NCBI GenBank assembly: GCA_023429565.1
Contig: JAEZDJ010000092.1
Coordinates: 1 to 41,799 of the forward strand
Direction of reading: 5' to 3'
Length of the DNA stretch: 41,799 nucleotides
Origin: Actinomycetes bacterium
GTDB taxonomy: Bacteria > Actinomycetota > Coriobacteriia > Coriobacteriales > Eggerthellaceae
Shown: one piece after another, positions 8,721 to 16,105 of the stretch
Position numbering within the stretch: position 1 is the stretch's first letter
How the letters are laid out: each line of letters opens with the position of its first letter
The notes under the pieces: model-generated
The model's database searches: none
What the model saw: only the letters and a program-made list of their open reading frames with translations
What the model was told of the DNA's origin: nothing
Translations under genes and position numbers: made by a program

Positions 8721-9134
8721 TCAAGGCCGTCGCTCGACCTCTTCTGCCCGGCGGGCGTCCCGCACGTGCTCGGGCGAGATGGTGGGTATGCGCACCAGCA
8801 TGAGGTAGAGCAGAAACAGGACGACGCATCCCAAGACAATCCATACAACAAGCTTCTGCACCATGATGGCGCTCACTGCCATGAGCGCGAACGAGACGGT
8901 GAGAATGCGTGCTTTCGTCATCGCCGGGATGCCCCCCGCCTCCTTGAACGCCGCAACATAGGTTTTATAGAGCTTCGTCGACACGATCCATGAGTGGCAG
9001 CGGGGCGACGATTTCGCGAACAGGAAGGTCGCAAGCAAAAGGAAGGGGGTGGTGGGCAGCACGGGAACGACCACGCCCACGCATCCGAGGATGCAAGCGA
9101 GCCAAGCTCCGGCAAGCATGAGGAGTCGTTTCAT
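8721..9134 (-). CDS. DUF454 (YbaN-like) inner membrane protein
   Basis: 137-residue protein with the DUF454 pattern: MKRLLMLAGAWLACILGCVG, then the conserved GVVVPVLPTTPFLLLATFLF, then a soluble loop FAKSSPRCHSWI, and two more helices near residues 75-115. Family members are small inner-membrane proteins of unknown function. The ATG has GGAAGG at good spacing; the frame remains open upstream to 9308 but that part is basic and unlike the family. It stands alone, convergent with the acidic membrane-protein pair and divergent from infC. Confidence 0.85.
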   Translation of the reverse strand: MKRLLMLAGAWLACILGCVGVVVPVLPTTPFLLLATFLFAKSSPRCHSWIVSTKLYKTYVAAFKEAGGIPAMTKARILTVSFALMAVSAIMVQKLVVWIVLGCVVLFLLYLMLVRIPTISPEHVRDARRAEEVERRP

Positions 9135-9288
9135 GGCATCCTTCCGTCGTGTCAGGGCGCGCGCCCAATCTGTCGTGCCGCCGCCTTTGTGCGGACTGGT
9201 AGGGCGAGTATAGCAAATGATGCAAAGAGGCGTTCCAGAGAGAGCGGATCGTGGCACGGGCCGCCGTCGGCCGGACGAGAAACAATGC

Positions 9289-9316
9289 TTGCATTTGCTT
9301 TCAGTCATGATAGAAT
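9289..9316 (+). promoter_or_regulatory. Promoter of the infC-rpmI-rplT operon
   Basis: TTGCAT and TAGAAT are separated by exactly 16 bases, a good housekeeping-type promoter. Transcription would start near 9323, leaving a leader of about 160 bases before infC. Confidence 0.65.
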
Positions 9317-9322
9317 GGTCAA

Positions 9323-9481
9323 GTTATTTACACAAGCGAGGAGGAATCCTCCACCTGATTCGGCGCACTTGTTGCTGATGGGTCGTTCGAATAGGCTGCT
9401 TAGGTGGCAAGGATGTCGAATGCGAACCCACAGCTTGCGCTGGGGTTTTTTATTGTTGGCGCACAGGCGCAGAAAGGGAGG
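9323..9481 (+). promoter_or_regulatory. infC leader with internal terminator (attenuator)
   Basis: The leader first has the palindrome GGAGGAATCCTCC (9340-9352). At 9425-9447 AACCC-A-CAGC pairs with GCTGGGGTT around a TTGC loop, and TTTTTT follows, making a rho-independent terminator inside the leader, 30 bases before infC. Operons of this type are known in other bacteria to be controlled by ribosomal protein L20 or by premature termination. A 35-codon arginine-rich frame (ATG 9378, stop 9483-9485) runs through the terminator and ends where infC begins, but has no obvious ribosome binding site. The regulation is inferred; the terminator is seen. Confidence 0.7.
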
Positions 9482-10063
9482 GTGAGCGCGATAGCTGCTC
9501 AGGAGCCAAGGCTCAATGAAGAAATAAGTGCTCGGGAATGCCGATTGATTGGCTATGACGGTACCCAGATGGGCATTTACCCAGTTGCCCAGGCCCAGCA
9601 GGTCGCCGACGGCGATGGGCTTGATCTCGTGGAGATCGCGCCGAACGCCGATCCTCCGGTATGCCGGATCATGGACTATGGCAAGTTCAAATATGATCAG
9701 GAGATCAAGGCGAAGCAAGCTCGCAAGAACCAAAGCAAGATCGAGACCAAGGAAATGAAGTTCCGCCCCAAGATCGACGTGGGCGACTACACGACGAAGA
9801 AAAAGCATGTTCTGCGCTTTCTTGACGCCGGAAACAAGGTCAAGATCACCATCATGTTCCGCGGCCGCGAGATGGCCCACCCGGAACAAGGCCTGACTAT
9901 CCTCGAACGTCTCGCTGACGATTTGAAAGATCAAGCTGTTATCGAGACGCAGCCGAAGATGGAAGGCCGCAACATGCATATGCTCATCGCTCCTTTGCCC
10001 GCTGCGGCAAAGAAGAAGAAAGAGAACGAGAAGAAAGAAGAAGGGAAGGACAGCAATGCCTAA
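9482..10063 (+). CDS. infC: Translation initiation factor IF-3
   Basis: IF-3 binds the 30S ribosomal subunit, keeps it apart from 50S and checks the start codon. Both family domains are present: the N-terminal part LNEEISARECRLIGYDGTQMG with VEIAPNADPPVCRIMDYGKFKY, and the C-terminal part EMKFRPKIDVGDYTTKKKHV through KITIMFRGREMAHPEQG. A lysine/glutamate-rich tail of about 20 residues follows. The start is uncertain. GTG at 9482 directly abuts GGGAGG, whereas an in-frame ATA at 9491 has that same GGGAGG nine bases away, the normal distance. infC commonly uses a rare start codon (AUU in E. coli) for self-control, so ATA 9491 may be the true start. First gene of the ribosomal operon. Confidence 0.95.
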   Translation: MSAIAAQEPRLNEEISARECRLIGYDGTQMGIYPVAQAQQVADGDGLDLVEIAPNADPPVCRIMDYGKFKYDQEIKAKQARKNQSKIETKEMKFRPKIDVGDYTTKKKHVLRFLDAGNKVKITIMFRGREMAHPEQGLTILERLADDLKDQAVIETQPKMEGRNMHMLIAPLPAAAKKKKENEKKEEGKDSNA

Positions 10064-10253
10064 GATGAAGACCCATCGCGGCACCGCAAAGCGTTTCCGC
10101 GTCACCGGTTCCGGCAAGATCATGCGGTCGAAGGCTTTCAAGAGCCACATCATGACCAAGAAGAGCCAGAAGCGCAAGCGTAATTTCCGCCACGAAACCG
10201 AAGTCGCTGCTTCCGACAAGAAGGTCATCGCGCGCAACCTCGGAATTCGTTAA
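10056..10253 (+). CDS. rpmI: 50S ribosomal protein L35
   Basis: 65-residue, very basic protein of the large ribosomal subunit. The N-terminus PKMKTHRGTAKRFRVTGSGK and the middle KSHIMTKKSQKRKRNFRHE are typical of L35, and the length is normal. It overlaps the end of infC by eight bases, with GGAAGG just before its ATG, so translation is coupled. It lies between infC and rplT, the usual order. Confidence 0.97.
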   Translation: MPKMKTHRGTAKRFRVTGSGKIMRSKAFKSHIMTKKSQKRKRNFRHETEVAASDKKVIARNLGIR

Positions 10254-10272
10254 TCGATAGGAGTGATCATCC

Positions 10273-10626
10273 ATGCCCCGTGTCAAGCGTGCAGTCAACG
10301 CTCATAAGAAGCGCCGCACCGTCCTCAATCGTGCAAAGGGATACTATGGCGCGAAGTCGCGCTCGTATCGTGCCGCGAAGGAACAGGTGCAGCACTCGCT
10401 TCAGTACATGTATCGCGACCGTCGCAACAAGAAGCGCGACATCCGTCGTCTTTGGATCACCCGCATCAATGCGGGAGCGCGTCTGAATGGCCTGAGCTAC
10501 TCCGTGTTCATGAACGGCCTTAAAAAGGCTGGCGTTCAGTTGGACCGCAAGGTTCTTTCTGACATGGCCATCAACGATCCCGAGGCATTTACTGCCGTTG
10601 TCGAGGTGGCCAAGAAAGCCCTGTAG
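10273..10626 (+). CDS. rplT: 50S ribosomal protein L20
   Basis: 117-residue large-subunit protein needed for early 50S assembly, and in several bacteria the repressor of its own operon. It begins PRVKRAVNAHKKRRTVLNRA and contains the conserved KGYYGAKSRSYRAAKEQV and RRLWITRINAGARLNGLSYS, with full family length. AGGAG stands nine bases ahead of the ATG. It is the last gene of the operon and is followed by a strong terminator. Confidence 0.98.
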   Translation: MPRVKRAVNAHKKRRTVLNRAKGYYGAKSRSYRAAKEQVQHSLQYMYRDRRNKKRDIRRLWITRINAGARLNGLSYSVFMNGLKKAGVQLDRKVLSDMAINDPEAFTAVVEVAKKAL

Positions 10627-10638
10627 ACAATCGCTTCA

Positions 10639-10739
10639 CCTGTTTTGCCCGAGGGGCTGCATTTCGATGCAGCCCCTTTTCATTTGCTGTCAAGTTGACG
10701 CAATGTCTGGCACCCTCGGAGTCCCTCGGGCAAAACAGG
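10639..10739. repeat. 17-base perfect inverted repeat around the rplT terminator
   Basis: CCTGTTTTGCCCGAGGG at 10639-10655 is matched exactly by its reverse complement at 10723-10739. The left arm runs into the terminator stem, so the two structures share bases and could compete. Confidence 0.85.
10653..10680 (+). terminator. Terminator of infC-rpmI-rplT
   Basis: GGGGCTGCAT and ATGCAGCCCC form a ten-base perfect stem closed by a stable TTCG tetraloop and followed by TTTT, 26 bases after the rplT stop. Confidence 0.95.
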
Positions 10740-10809
10740 CCTCGCCTCTCTTCCTTCTCCCGCTGCAAGCCCTGATGTCCCTTCGTGCAAACAACCAGTT
10801 CAGAATCCT

Positions 10810-10836
10810 CAACCATAGTGCGTTAGATCATGGTTG
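10810..10836. promoter_or_regulatory. Candidate operator upstream of the molybdoenzyme cluster
   Basis: CAACCAT and ATGGTTG form a seven-base inverted repeat around 13 bases, 145 bases ahead of the first gene of the cluster. Such a site suits a dimeric helix-turn-helix protein such as the LuxR regulator at the end of the cluster. No direct evidence links them. Confidence 0.35.
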
Positions 10837-10980
10837 GTCCGCGATGGGGAAGCGGATCGGCCGATTTCATCCATGTTGCGTCTGGCGCAAGGCTCCCGAT
10901 GCATCGACCATGGCGAAAGGTTCTCAAGAGGGGGCTGCCATGCGGGGATGCGCAGCTGAGATCGGACGAGAGGGAATGCC

Positions 10981-11772
10981 ATGTCGCATGAAGTCTGCGA
11001 GGCGCGCACAGGCGCCTCGGTCGTTGCGAGGAAAACCGGTTCTGGGTTTGACGTGGGCGGCGGGGCCGATGCCCACGTCTCAGGGGAGGACGAGCACTCG
11101 TTTCAGGAGCGATGCATCCTTCTTGAAAAGGCGCTCATGCGCCAATCGCTTCATCGCGAGCTGCTATACAAAGGGTTGGCCTTCTGCCATGAGAGGCGTG
11201 ACCTCAGGGTGCTTGAAGCGGCCATTGAATCGTTTCCGGAGTTCTCTCAGGCGACGCAAAGCGCCTACCATTTCATAGACGTGCTGGTGAAGGCAGGGGG
11301 CCTCTCCCGCTTGATGCTTGACGCGCGAGGCGTCCCGATTGAGCCTCGGCTGGTCGAGGGCATGTCGGAGGACGCAAAAGATGACCTTGTGGCCGGCGAG
11401 GCCTTTGAGATGACCGATGCGGGGCGGGCTCTGGTGCGCTTCCATGCGCCGCAGGCCCGTCTTGCCGAACTCATGGACGCCGAGCCGGAGCGGGAAGGCG
11501 TGTATCGCACCCTCCTGTCGTTCTGCTCGGTCGAGCCCCGGTCCTATGCCTCGATCGCCGCACTTGTGCAAGACGACCCCCTCCTTTATCTCAAAACATC
11601 CACCCAGCCCATGCTCATCCAGCCGAGCGTGTTCGTTGACAGATTGCAGCGAGCGGCTGGCCTGGCATGGAGGGATGGATGGGTGACAACCGAGGAGGGG
11701 AAGGAGTTTTTGGCTAAAGGGTGGGAAAGACGAGTGGAACGAATGGAGAAAGGAAGGAACCCATGGCAATGA
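10981..11772 (+). CDS. Unknown protein at head of molybdoenzyme cluster, possible winged-helix
   Basis: Not recognised. The 263-residue product has no signal peptide or membrane helix. The first 40 residues are of mixed composition; from about residue 40 it looks mainly helical (HSFQERCILLEKALMRQSLH). Two stretches, ending in FEMTDAGRALVRFH and WVTTEEGKEFLAKG, each resemble the end of a winged-helix domain, where a 'T..G..' turn follows the recognition helix. It could therefore be a DNA-binding or protein-binding adaptor. Its stop overlaps the start of the reductase gene, so it is cotranscribed and probably serves that enzyme. GAGGGA precedes the chosen ATG; a later start near 11137 cannot be excluded. 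Confidence 0.7.
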   Translation: MSHEVCEARTGASVVARKTGSGFDVGGGADAHVSGEDEHSFQERCILLEKALMRQSLHRELLYKGLAFCHERRDLRVLEAAIESFPEFSQATQSAYHFIDVLVKAGGLSRLMLDARGVPIEPRLVEGMSEDAKDDLVAGEAFEMTDAGRALVRFHAPQARLAELMDAEPEREGVYRTLLSFCSVEPRSYASIAALVQDDPLLYLKTSTQPMLIQPSVFVDRLQRAAGLAWRDGWVTTEEGKEFLAKGWERRVERMEKGRNPWQ

Positions 11773-14585
11773 AAGCGAGCATGACGCGTCGCAGCTTCGT
11801 CAAGGCGACGGCATTGTCTGGCATGGCGGCGGCCATAGGCACGTCGATGGCCGACTCCCTTGTGGAGGTCGACCTTGCCTATGCCAGCGCTCCCGTCGAT
11901 TCAAAGGTTGTGAAGACCTCGTGCCACGGTTGCATCCAGGTGTGCCCGGCCCGGGCATATGTGGAGAACGGCGTGGTAACGAAGATAGAGGGCGACCCCG
12001 ATGCTCCGGTGAGCCGCGGATCGCTGTGCATGAAGGGGCTTAACCAGATGCACACTATGTACAGCCCCCGTCGAGTGTTGCATCCCCTCAAGCGAGCGGG
12101 GGAGCGGGGCGAGAACAAATGGGAGGTCATTTCGTGGGACGAAGCGATTGAACTCGCGGCAGACAAGATCACCGGCACCATCGACCAGTATGGCCCCTAC
12201 GCCTTTTTCGCAAGCGTGGGAGGAGGCGGATCGTTTTCCTTCATGGAGGCCATGACGCTGCCTATGGCCTTTGGCTCGCCGACGGTGTTCGAGCCGGGAT
12301 GTGCCCAATGCTATCTGCCCCGATGGAGCCTCTCGAAACTCTTTTATGGCGGAACCGACCAATCCATAGCGGACAATGCGGTTCAGGAGATATTCAAGGT
12401 GGAGGACAATGAGGCCGAAGTGGTCGTTCTCTGGGGGGCGCAGCCGTCGGTCAGTCAGACGGCCGAGTCCGGGCGGGGCATGGCCGAGTTGCGGGCTGCC
12501 GGCGTGAAGACCATCGTGGTCGATCCCAATTTCAGCCCCGATGCCGTGAAGGCGGACGTGTGGCTGCCGGTTCGGCCGGGAACGGACACGGGGGTGCTGC
12601 TGGCCTGGTATCGATACATTTTCGAGCATGGCCTGTACGACGAGGAGTTCACGAAGTATTGGACGAATCTCCCGTTTCTCATTGATCCCGACACGAAGTT
12701 GCCGGTTGAGGCCAAGGAGCTGTTTCCCGACTATGCATCGCCCACGCCCGACAACACGCCTGCGTACGTGTGCTTCGACCTGAAGACGGGTTCCGTGCAG
12801 CCCTTCGCGTACAGCGCTCCTGCTGAATCAACGGTTGATCCAGAGATATTCGCGACACAGACCTTTAAGGGCAAGACGTATCGGTCCGCCGGGCAGATAT
12901 ATCGTGAACAGGCTGATCCGTGGACGCTTGAGCATTGCGAGGAGGTGTGTTGGGTCCCCGCAGACCGCATCGAGGAGGCGGTCAAGATGTACACGGCTGC
13001 GAATGTCGCGGGCATTGCCAACGGCGTCGCGTCAGACATGACCGAAAGCGCAAGCCAGGTCCCGCTTGGGTGCATGGGGCTTGACTCAATTATGGGCTAC
13101 ATAAACAAGCCGGGCTGCACGATGACGCAGTATGGTGCGGCGGGCGCCCCGCCGACGAAGCGTCCGGTCACGCATCACAACGGCTTCGACGGAATGTTCT
13201 CAGACATGTATGGCATCGGGGCCGTGGTCGGCATGAGCCCTGCGGAGAACGAGGCGCGGGCGAAGTCGCTCGGGGAGGCGAACCCCCAGCAGAAGCTTGC
13301 CAACCAGCTTCTGATCGATCGGTTGGGCATGAAGGATCACAAAGGGCTCTATGCCTGGTGTCATTCCCATATTCCCACGGTGCGAGAGGCCATAGCCACC
13401 GGCGAGCCGTACAAGCCGCGCGTGTGGTTTGACATGTCGGGCAACAAGTTGGCGATGCTTGGCAACGCGAAGTCATGGTACGAGGTGTTTCCCGAGGTCG
13501 ATTTCATCATTGGCCAATATCCCATGCTCACGTCCTTCCATATCGAGGCTGCCGACCTGGTTTTTCCTGTGCGCGAATGGCTTGAGGAACCGATGGTCAA
13601 CATGACGCAGCTCAACACCCAATGGCTGCAGAACGAGGTCGTCCATATTGGCGAAACCGTTTCACACTCCATTCCTGCCGCGCAGGTTGTTGCCAAGTGC
13701 AGGGAGAAGTGGGGAGGGAAGCTTCCCGGCCTCATTCCGGGATACTTGGGCAGCGCCACCGAGGAGGAGGTCAAGGCCGACGTCGCTGAAAAGCTGCAGG
13801 CTCCCGATTGGGAAACGCTTGTCGCCGACACCGACACCTATGTGCCCCTCATCACGCCACCTGAAGAATATTGGCATTATCGCCAGCATGAGACGGTTGT
13901 GGATGACGGGCTGCCGGCCGGGTTTGGCACCGAGTCTCGCAAGGTTGAGGTGTATTGCCAGATATTGTTGAAACTGGCTCGCACGGGATACCCCTTCTGT
14001 TATCCCGAACCCCAGGAGGCGTGCGAGGACTACAGTCCCATCTGTGAGTTCATTGAGCCTGCAGAAAGCCCGTTCAATGACGGCACGGACGACTATCCTT
14101 TCGTGCTCACTTCGGGCAGGGTTCCCTATTTTCACCACGGGACCATGCGCCATGCCGCGTTTGCCCGAGAGCTGTATCCGGCGCCTGACGTGCGCATCAA
14201 TCCTCGCAGTGCTGCCGAATTGGGAATCGGGCATATGGATTGGGTGAAGGTGTCAAGCCGTCGTGGCGAGATACACGGCCGCGCCTATCTCACCGAGGGC
14301 GTCAACCCGGGCGTGGTGTGGATGGAGCGGTTTTGGAATCCGGAATGCTACGACGAGTCGGTGCCGCCTGAAAAGCAGACCGCAGGATGGCGCGAATGCA
14401 ACGTCAACGTCCTGACCAAAAACGACGCCCCCTTCAACGAGGTATATGGCTCCTACACGAACCGCGGGTTCACGGTGAAGGTTGAGAAATCGCAAAAGCC
14501 CGAGAACATCTGGGTTGAGCCTGAAGAGTTCGCGCCCTTCCTGCCGACGCTCCGGAGCGAGCCGATTACGAAGGATGTGTTCTAA
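11763..14585 (+). CDS. Molybdopterin oxidoreductase catalytic subunit (DMSO reductase superfamily), Tat-exported
   Basis: 940-residue catalytic subunit that would bind bis-MGD and one 4Fe-4S cluster and reduce a terminal electron acceptor outside the cytoplasm. The N-terminus MTRRSFVKATALSG is a twin-arginine signal. The cluster site is Cys54-x2-Cys57-x3-Cys61 with Cys89 (SRGSLCMKG). After GSPTVF the sequence GCAQCY (Cys180, Cys183) sits where this family supplies the metal ligand; a cysteine there would fit polysulfide, thiosulfate or similar reductases better than true DMSO reductase, which uses serine. The C-terminal dinucleotide-binding domain begins near FVLTSGRVPYFHHGT. AAGGAAGG precedes the ATG. 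The stop of the previous gene lies inside the start. The substrate is unknown. Confidence 0.93.
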   Translation: MAMKASMTRRSFVKATALSGMAAAIGTSMADSLVEVDLAYASAPVDSKVVKTSCHGCIQVCPARAYVENGVVTKIEGDPDAPVSRGSLCMKGLNQMHTMYSPRRVLHPLKRAGERGENKWEVISWDEAIELAADKITGTIDQYGPYAFFASVGGGGSFSFMEAMTLPMAFGSPTVFEPGCAQCYLPRWSLSKLFYGGTDQSIADNAVQEIFKVEDNEAEVVVLWGAQPSVSQTAESGRGMAELRAAGVKTIVVDPNFSPDAVKADVWLPVRPGTDTGVLLAWYRYIFEHGLYDEEFTKYWTNLPFLIDPDTKLPVEAKELFPDYASPTPDNTPAYVCFDLKTGSVQPFAYSAPAESTVDPEIFATQTFKGKTYRSAGQIYREQADPWTLEHCEEVCWVPADRIEEAVKMYTAANVAGIANGVASDMTESASQVPLGCMGLDSIMGYINKPGCTMTQYGAAGAPPTKRPVTHHNGFDGMFSDMYGIGAVVGMSPAENEARAKSLGEANPQQKLANQLLIDRLGMKDHKGLYAWCHSHIPTVREAIATGEPYKPRVWFDMSGNKLAMLGNAKSWYEVFPEVDFIIGQYPMLTSFHIEAADLVFPVREWLEEPMVNMTQLNTQWLQNEVVHIGETVSHSIPAAQVVAKCREKWGGKLPGLIPGYLGSATEEEVKADVAEKLQAPDWETLVADTDTYVPLITPPEEYWHYRQHETVVDDGLPAGFGTESRKVEVYCQILLKLARTGYPFCYPEPQEACEDYSPICEFIEPAESPFNDGTDDYPFVLTSGRVPYFHHGTMRHAAFARELYPAPDVRINPRSAAELGIGHMDWVKVSSRRGEIHGRAYLTEGVNPGVVWMERFWNPECYDESVPPEKQTAGWRECNVNVLTKNDAPFNEVYGSYTNRGFTVKVEKSQKPENIWVEPEEFAPFLPTLRSEPITKDVF

Positions 14586-15173
14586 ATGAGAAAGTGTCTC
14601 GTCATTGATCTCGATCGCTGCAGCGGCTGTGATTCCTGCGTCGTGGCCTGCAAGCTTGAGAATGACGTCGATCTGGGCACCTACTGGAACCGGGTGGCTG
14701 CGGTGGGGCCGACGGGAACTCATCCGGACATTGAGATGTATTGGCTTCCCGTGCAATGCCAGCAGTGCGAGAATCCTGCATGCGTGCATGTGTGCCCGAC
14801 CGGCGCAAGCTACCGCGACCAGAAGACCGGCGTGGTGCTCATCGACAAAGCCAAGTGCATCGGTTGCCAGTACTGCATGATGGCGTGCCCGTACGGAGTT
14901 CGTTCGTTCGATGAGGCCGAGGGCGTTGTGGAAAAGTGCACGCTCTGCTCGCATCTGACGGCTGATGGGGAGGGACTGCCAGCCTGTGTCCATAACTGCT
15001 GTTGCGGAGCGCGCTATTACGGCGATCTCGACGATCCGTCGAGCGATGCGGCGAAGGCCCTTGCGGCGGCCGATCCGGCGGCCGTGCATCATCTGCCCGA
15101 TCCGAAAGACGCGAAACCGGTGGGCGCCTATATTCTGTCGCCCAAAACTGCGGAATGGAAGGGGTTGGTGTAA
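14586..15173 (+). CDS. Four-cluster ferredoxin subunit, DmsB/PsrB type
   Basis: 195-residue electron-transfer subunit expected to dock on the exported catalytic subunit. It carries four cysteine groups: CSGCDSCVVAC; CQQCENPACVHVC; CIGCQYCMMAC; and CTLC...CVHNC, giving four 4Fe-4S clusters as in DmsB, PsrB and NrfC. No signal peptide is present, in line with export bound to the Tat-targeted partner. It begins with ATG right after the catalytic gene's stop. The tail from about residue 150 is Ala/Asp-rich with no cysteines. It would pass electrons from the membrane anchor to the molybdenum centre. Confidence 0.95.
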   Translation: MRKCLVIDLDRCSGCDSCVVACKLENDVDLGTYWNRVAAVGPTGTHPDIEMYWLPVQCQQCENPACVHVCPTGASYRDQKTGVVLIDKAKCIGCQYCMMACPYGVRSFDEAEGVVEKCTLCSHLTADGEGLPACVHNCCCGARYYGDLDDPSSDAAKALAAADPAAVHHLPDPKDAKPVGAYILSPKTAEWKGLV

Positions 15174-15992
15174 ATGGCAATCCAGTGGCCTTTGGTCATC
15201 TTCAGCTTGTTTGCGGGCTGCGGCGGCGCGACGCTGGTCTTTGCTGGCCTCTCGGAGATACTGGGCGTCGGCGCAAAGGCGCGTGTCCCTGCCGCCGCAT
15301 GCGCCCTCGTGCTGCTGGTGGCAGGCGGGTGCGCGTCGGTTCTCCACTTGGGCCAGCCGGCAAACATCATGGCAGCCGCCACCAACATCTTCTCCTTCAG
15401 CGGCATTTCGGTCGAACTCATCCTGCTTGGCCTGAACGTGATCGTGGGAATTGTCTATCTGGTGGTCAAGCGTGGAGAGCATGACGGCGCGGCGAAGGCG
15501 GTTGGCATCGTGGGAATTGTCACGGGCCTCGCCATGGCCTTCGCTGTGGGAAACGGATACGTCATGATGGCGCAGCCGCTTTGGGACACGGTGACGCTTC
15601 CTTTGGGCTACCTGGGCAGCGGGTTGGCCATGGGGGGCACGCTGTTCCTTTCCCTCATGGTGTTGCGAGAGGGTGGAGAGGCGGGCGTGAGCAAGGTCTT
15701 GCCGTTCGTCCTTGCCGCCACGCTTGTCCAGGCCGTCGCATTCCTCGCCTATGGCCTTGCCGTCGCCTTTGCCGTGGACGCCCTGCTGTTCTGGGGCGGC
15801 GCCGTGCTGGTGGGATCGGTGGCAGCAATCGTGTGCGTGGCGTTGACGCCACGGATGTCGAGCTTGGCCTATGCGGCCCTGATCTGCACGCTTATTGGGG
15901 GAGTTTGCTTTCGGGCGCTGATGTGGGTTGTCGGCAGCGGCTATCTCGACCTGTTCGGGGCCGCCGGTGCCCATCGCCTCTTGGGAATGTGA
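15174..15992 (+). CDS. DmsC-like membrane anchor subunit
   Basis: 272-residue integral membrane protein with about eight helices, beginning WPLVIFSLFAGCGGATLVFA. The first helices and the loop LHLGQPANIMAAATNIFSFSGIS match the DmsC family, whose members oxidise menaquinol and hand electrons to the ferredoxin subunit. Its ATG follows the previous stop directly. Length is close to E. coli DmsC. Together with the two preceding genes it makes a complete DmsABC-style enzyme. It is followed by a C-tract hairpin before the next gene. Confidence 0.9.
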   Translation: MAIQWPLVIFSLFAGCGGATLVFAGLSEILGVGAKARVPAAACALVLLVAGGCASVLHLGQPANIMAAATNIFSFSGISVELILLGLNVIVGIVYLVVKRGEHDGAAKAVGIVGIVTGLAMAFAVGNGYVMMAQPLWDTVTLPLGYLGSGLAMGGTLFLSLMVLREGGEAGVSKVLPFVLAATLVQAVAFLAYGLAVAFAVDALLFWGGAVLVGSVAAIVCVALTPRMSSLAYAALICTLIGGVCFRALMWVVGSGYLDLFGAAGAHRLLGM

Positions 15993-16038
15993 GACGTTTG
16001 CGAGGGGTTTCGTGAGGCGTCCTTGCGGATGGATTTTG

Positions 16039-16085
16039 CCCCCCCCCCTTCTCCTCCTCGAATGGAGGGGAAGGGGCGGTCTTTT
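16039..16085 (+). terminator. C10 tract and attenuator-like hairpin
   Basis: Ten consecutive C residues (16039-16048) lead into a thirteen-base stem, CCCCTTCTCCTCC with GGAGGGGAAGGGG, one G-T pair and a six-base loop, followed by CGGTCTTTT. It lies between the anchor and chaperone genes and looks like a partial terminator. The homopolymer overlaps the stem and could vary in length. Confidence 0.6.
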
Positions 16086-16105
16086 GAGAAGAGAGGAAGT
16101 GCGTC

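Larger units (their letters stand above)
10627..10980 (+). other. 354-base intergenic region before the molybdoenzyme cluster
   Basis: No gene seen. It holds the rplT terminator, a long inverted repeat around it (10639-10739), and a spaced inverted repeat at 10810-10836 that could be an operator for the downstream cluster. No clear -35/-10 pair was found. Confidence 0.6.

Noticed and set aside
9404..9481. Earlier GTG (9404) and ATG (9413) starts for infC
   Set aside because: They would put the leader terminator inside the coding region and add about 25 residues unlike the family; no good binding site precedes them.
14253..15974. 573-codon open frame on the minus strand
   Set aside because: It lies opposite the molybdoenzyme, ferredoxin and anchor genes and is rich in His, Arg and Gln, the usual result of reading the complement of high-GC coding DNA.
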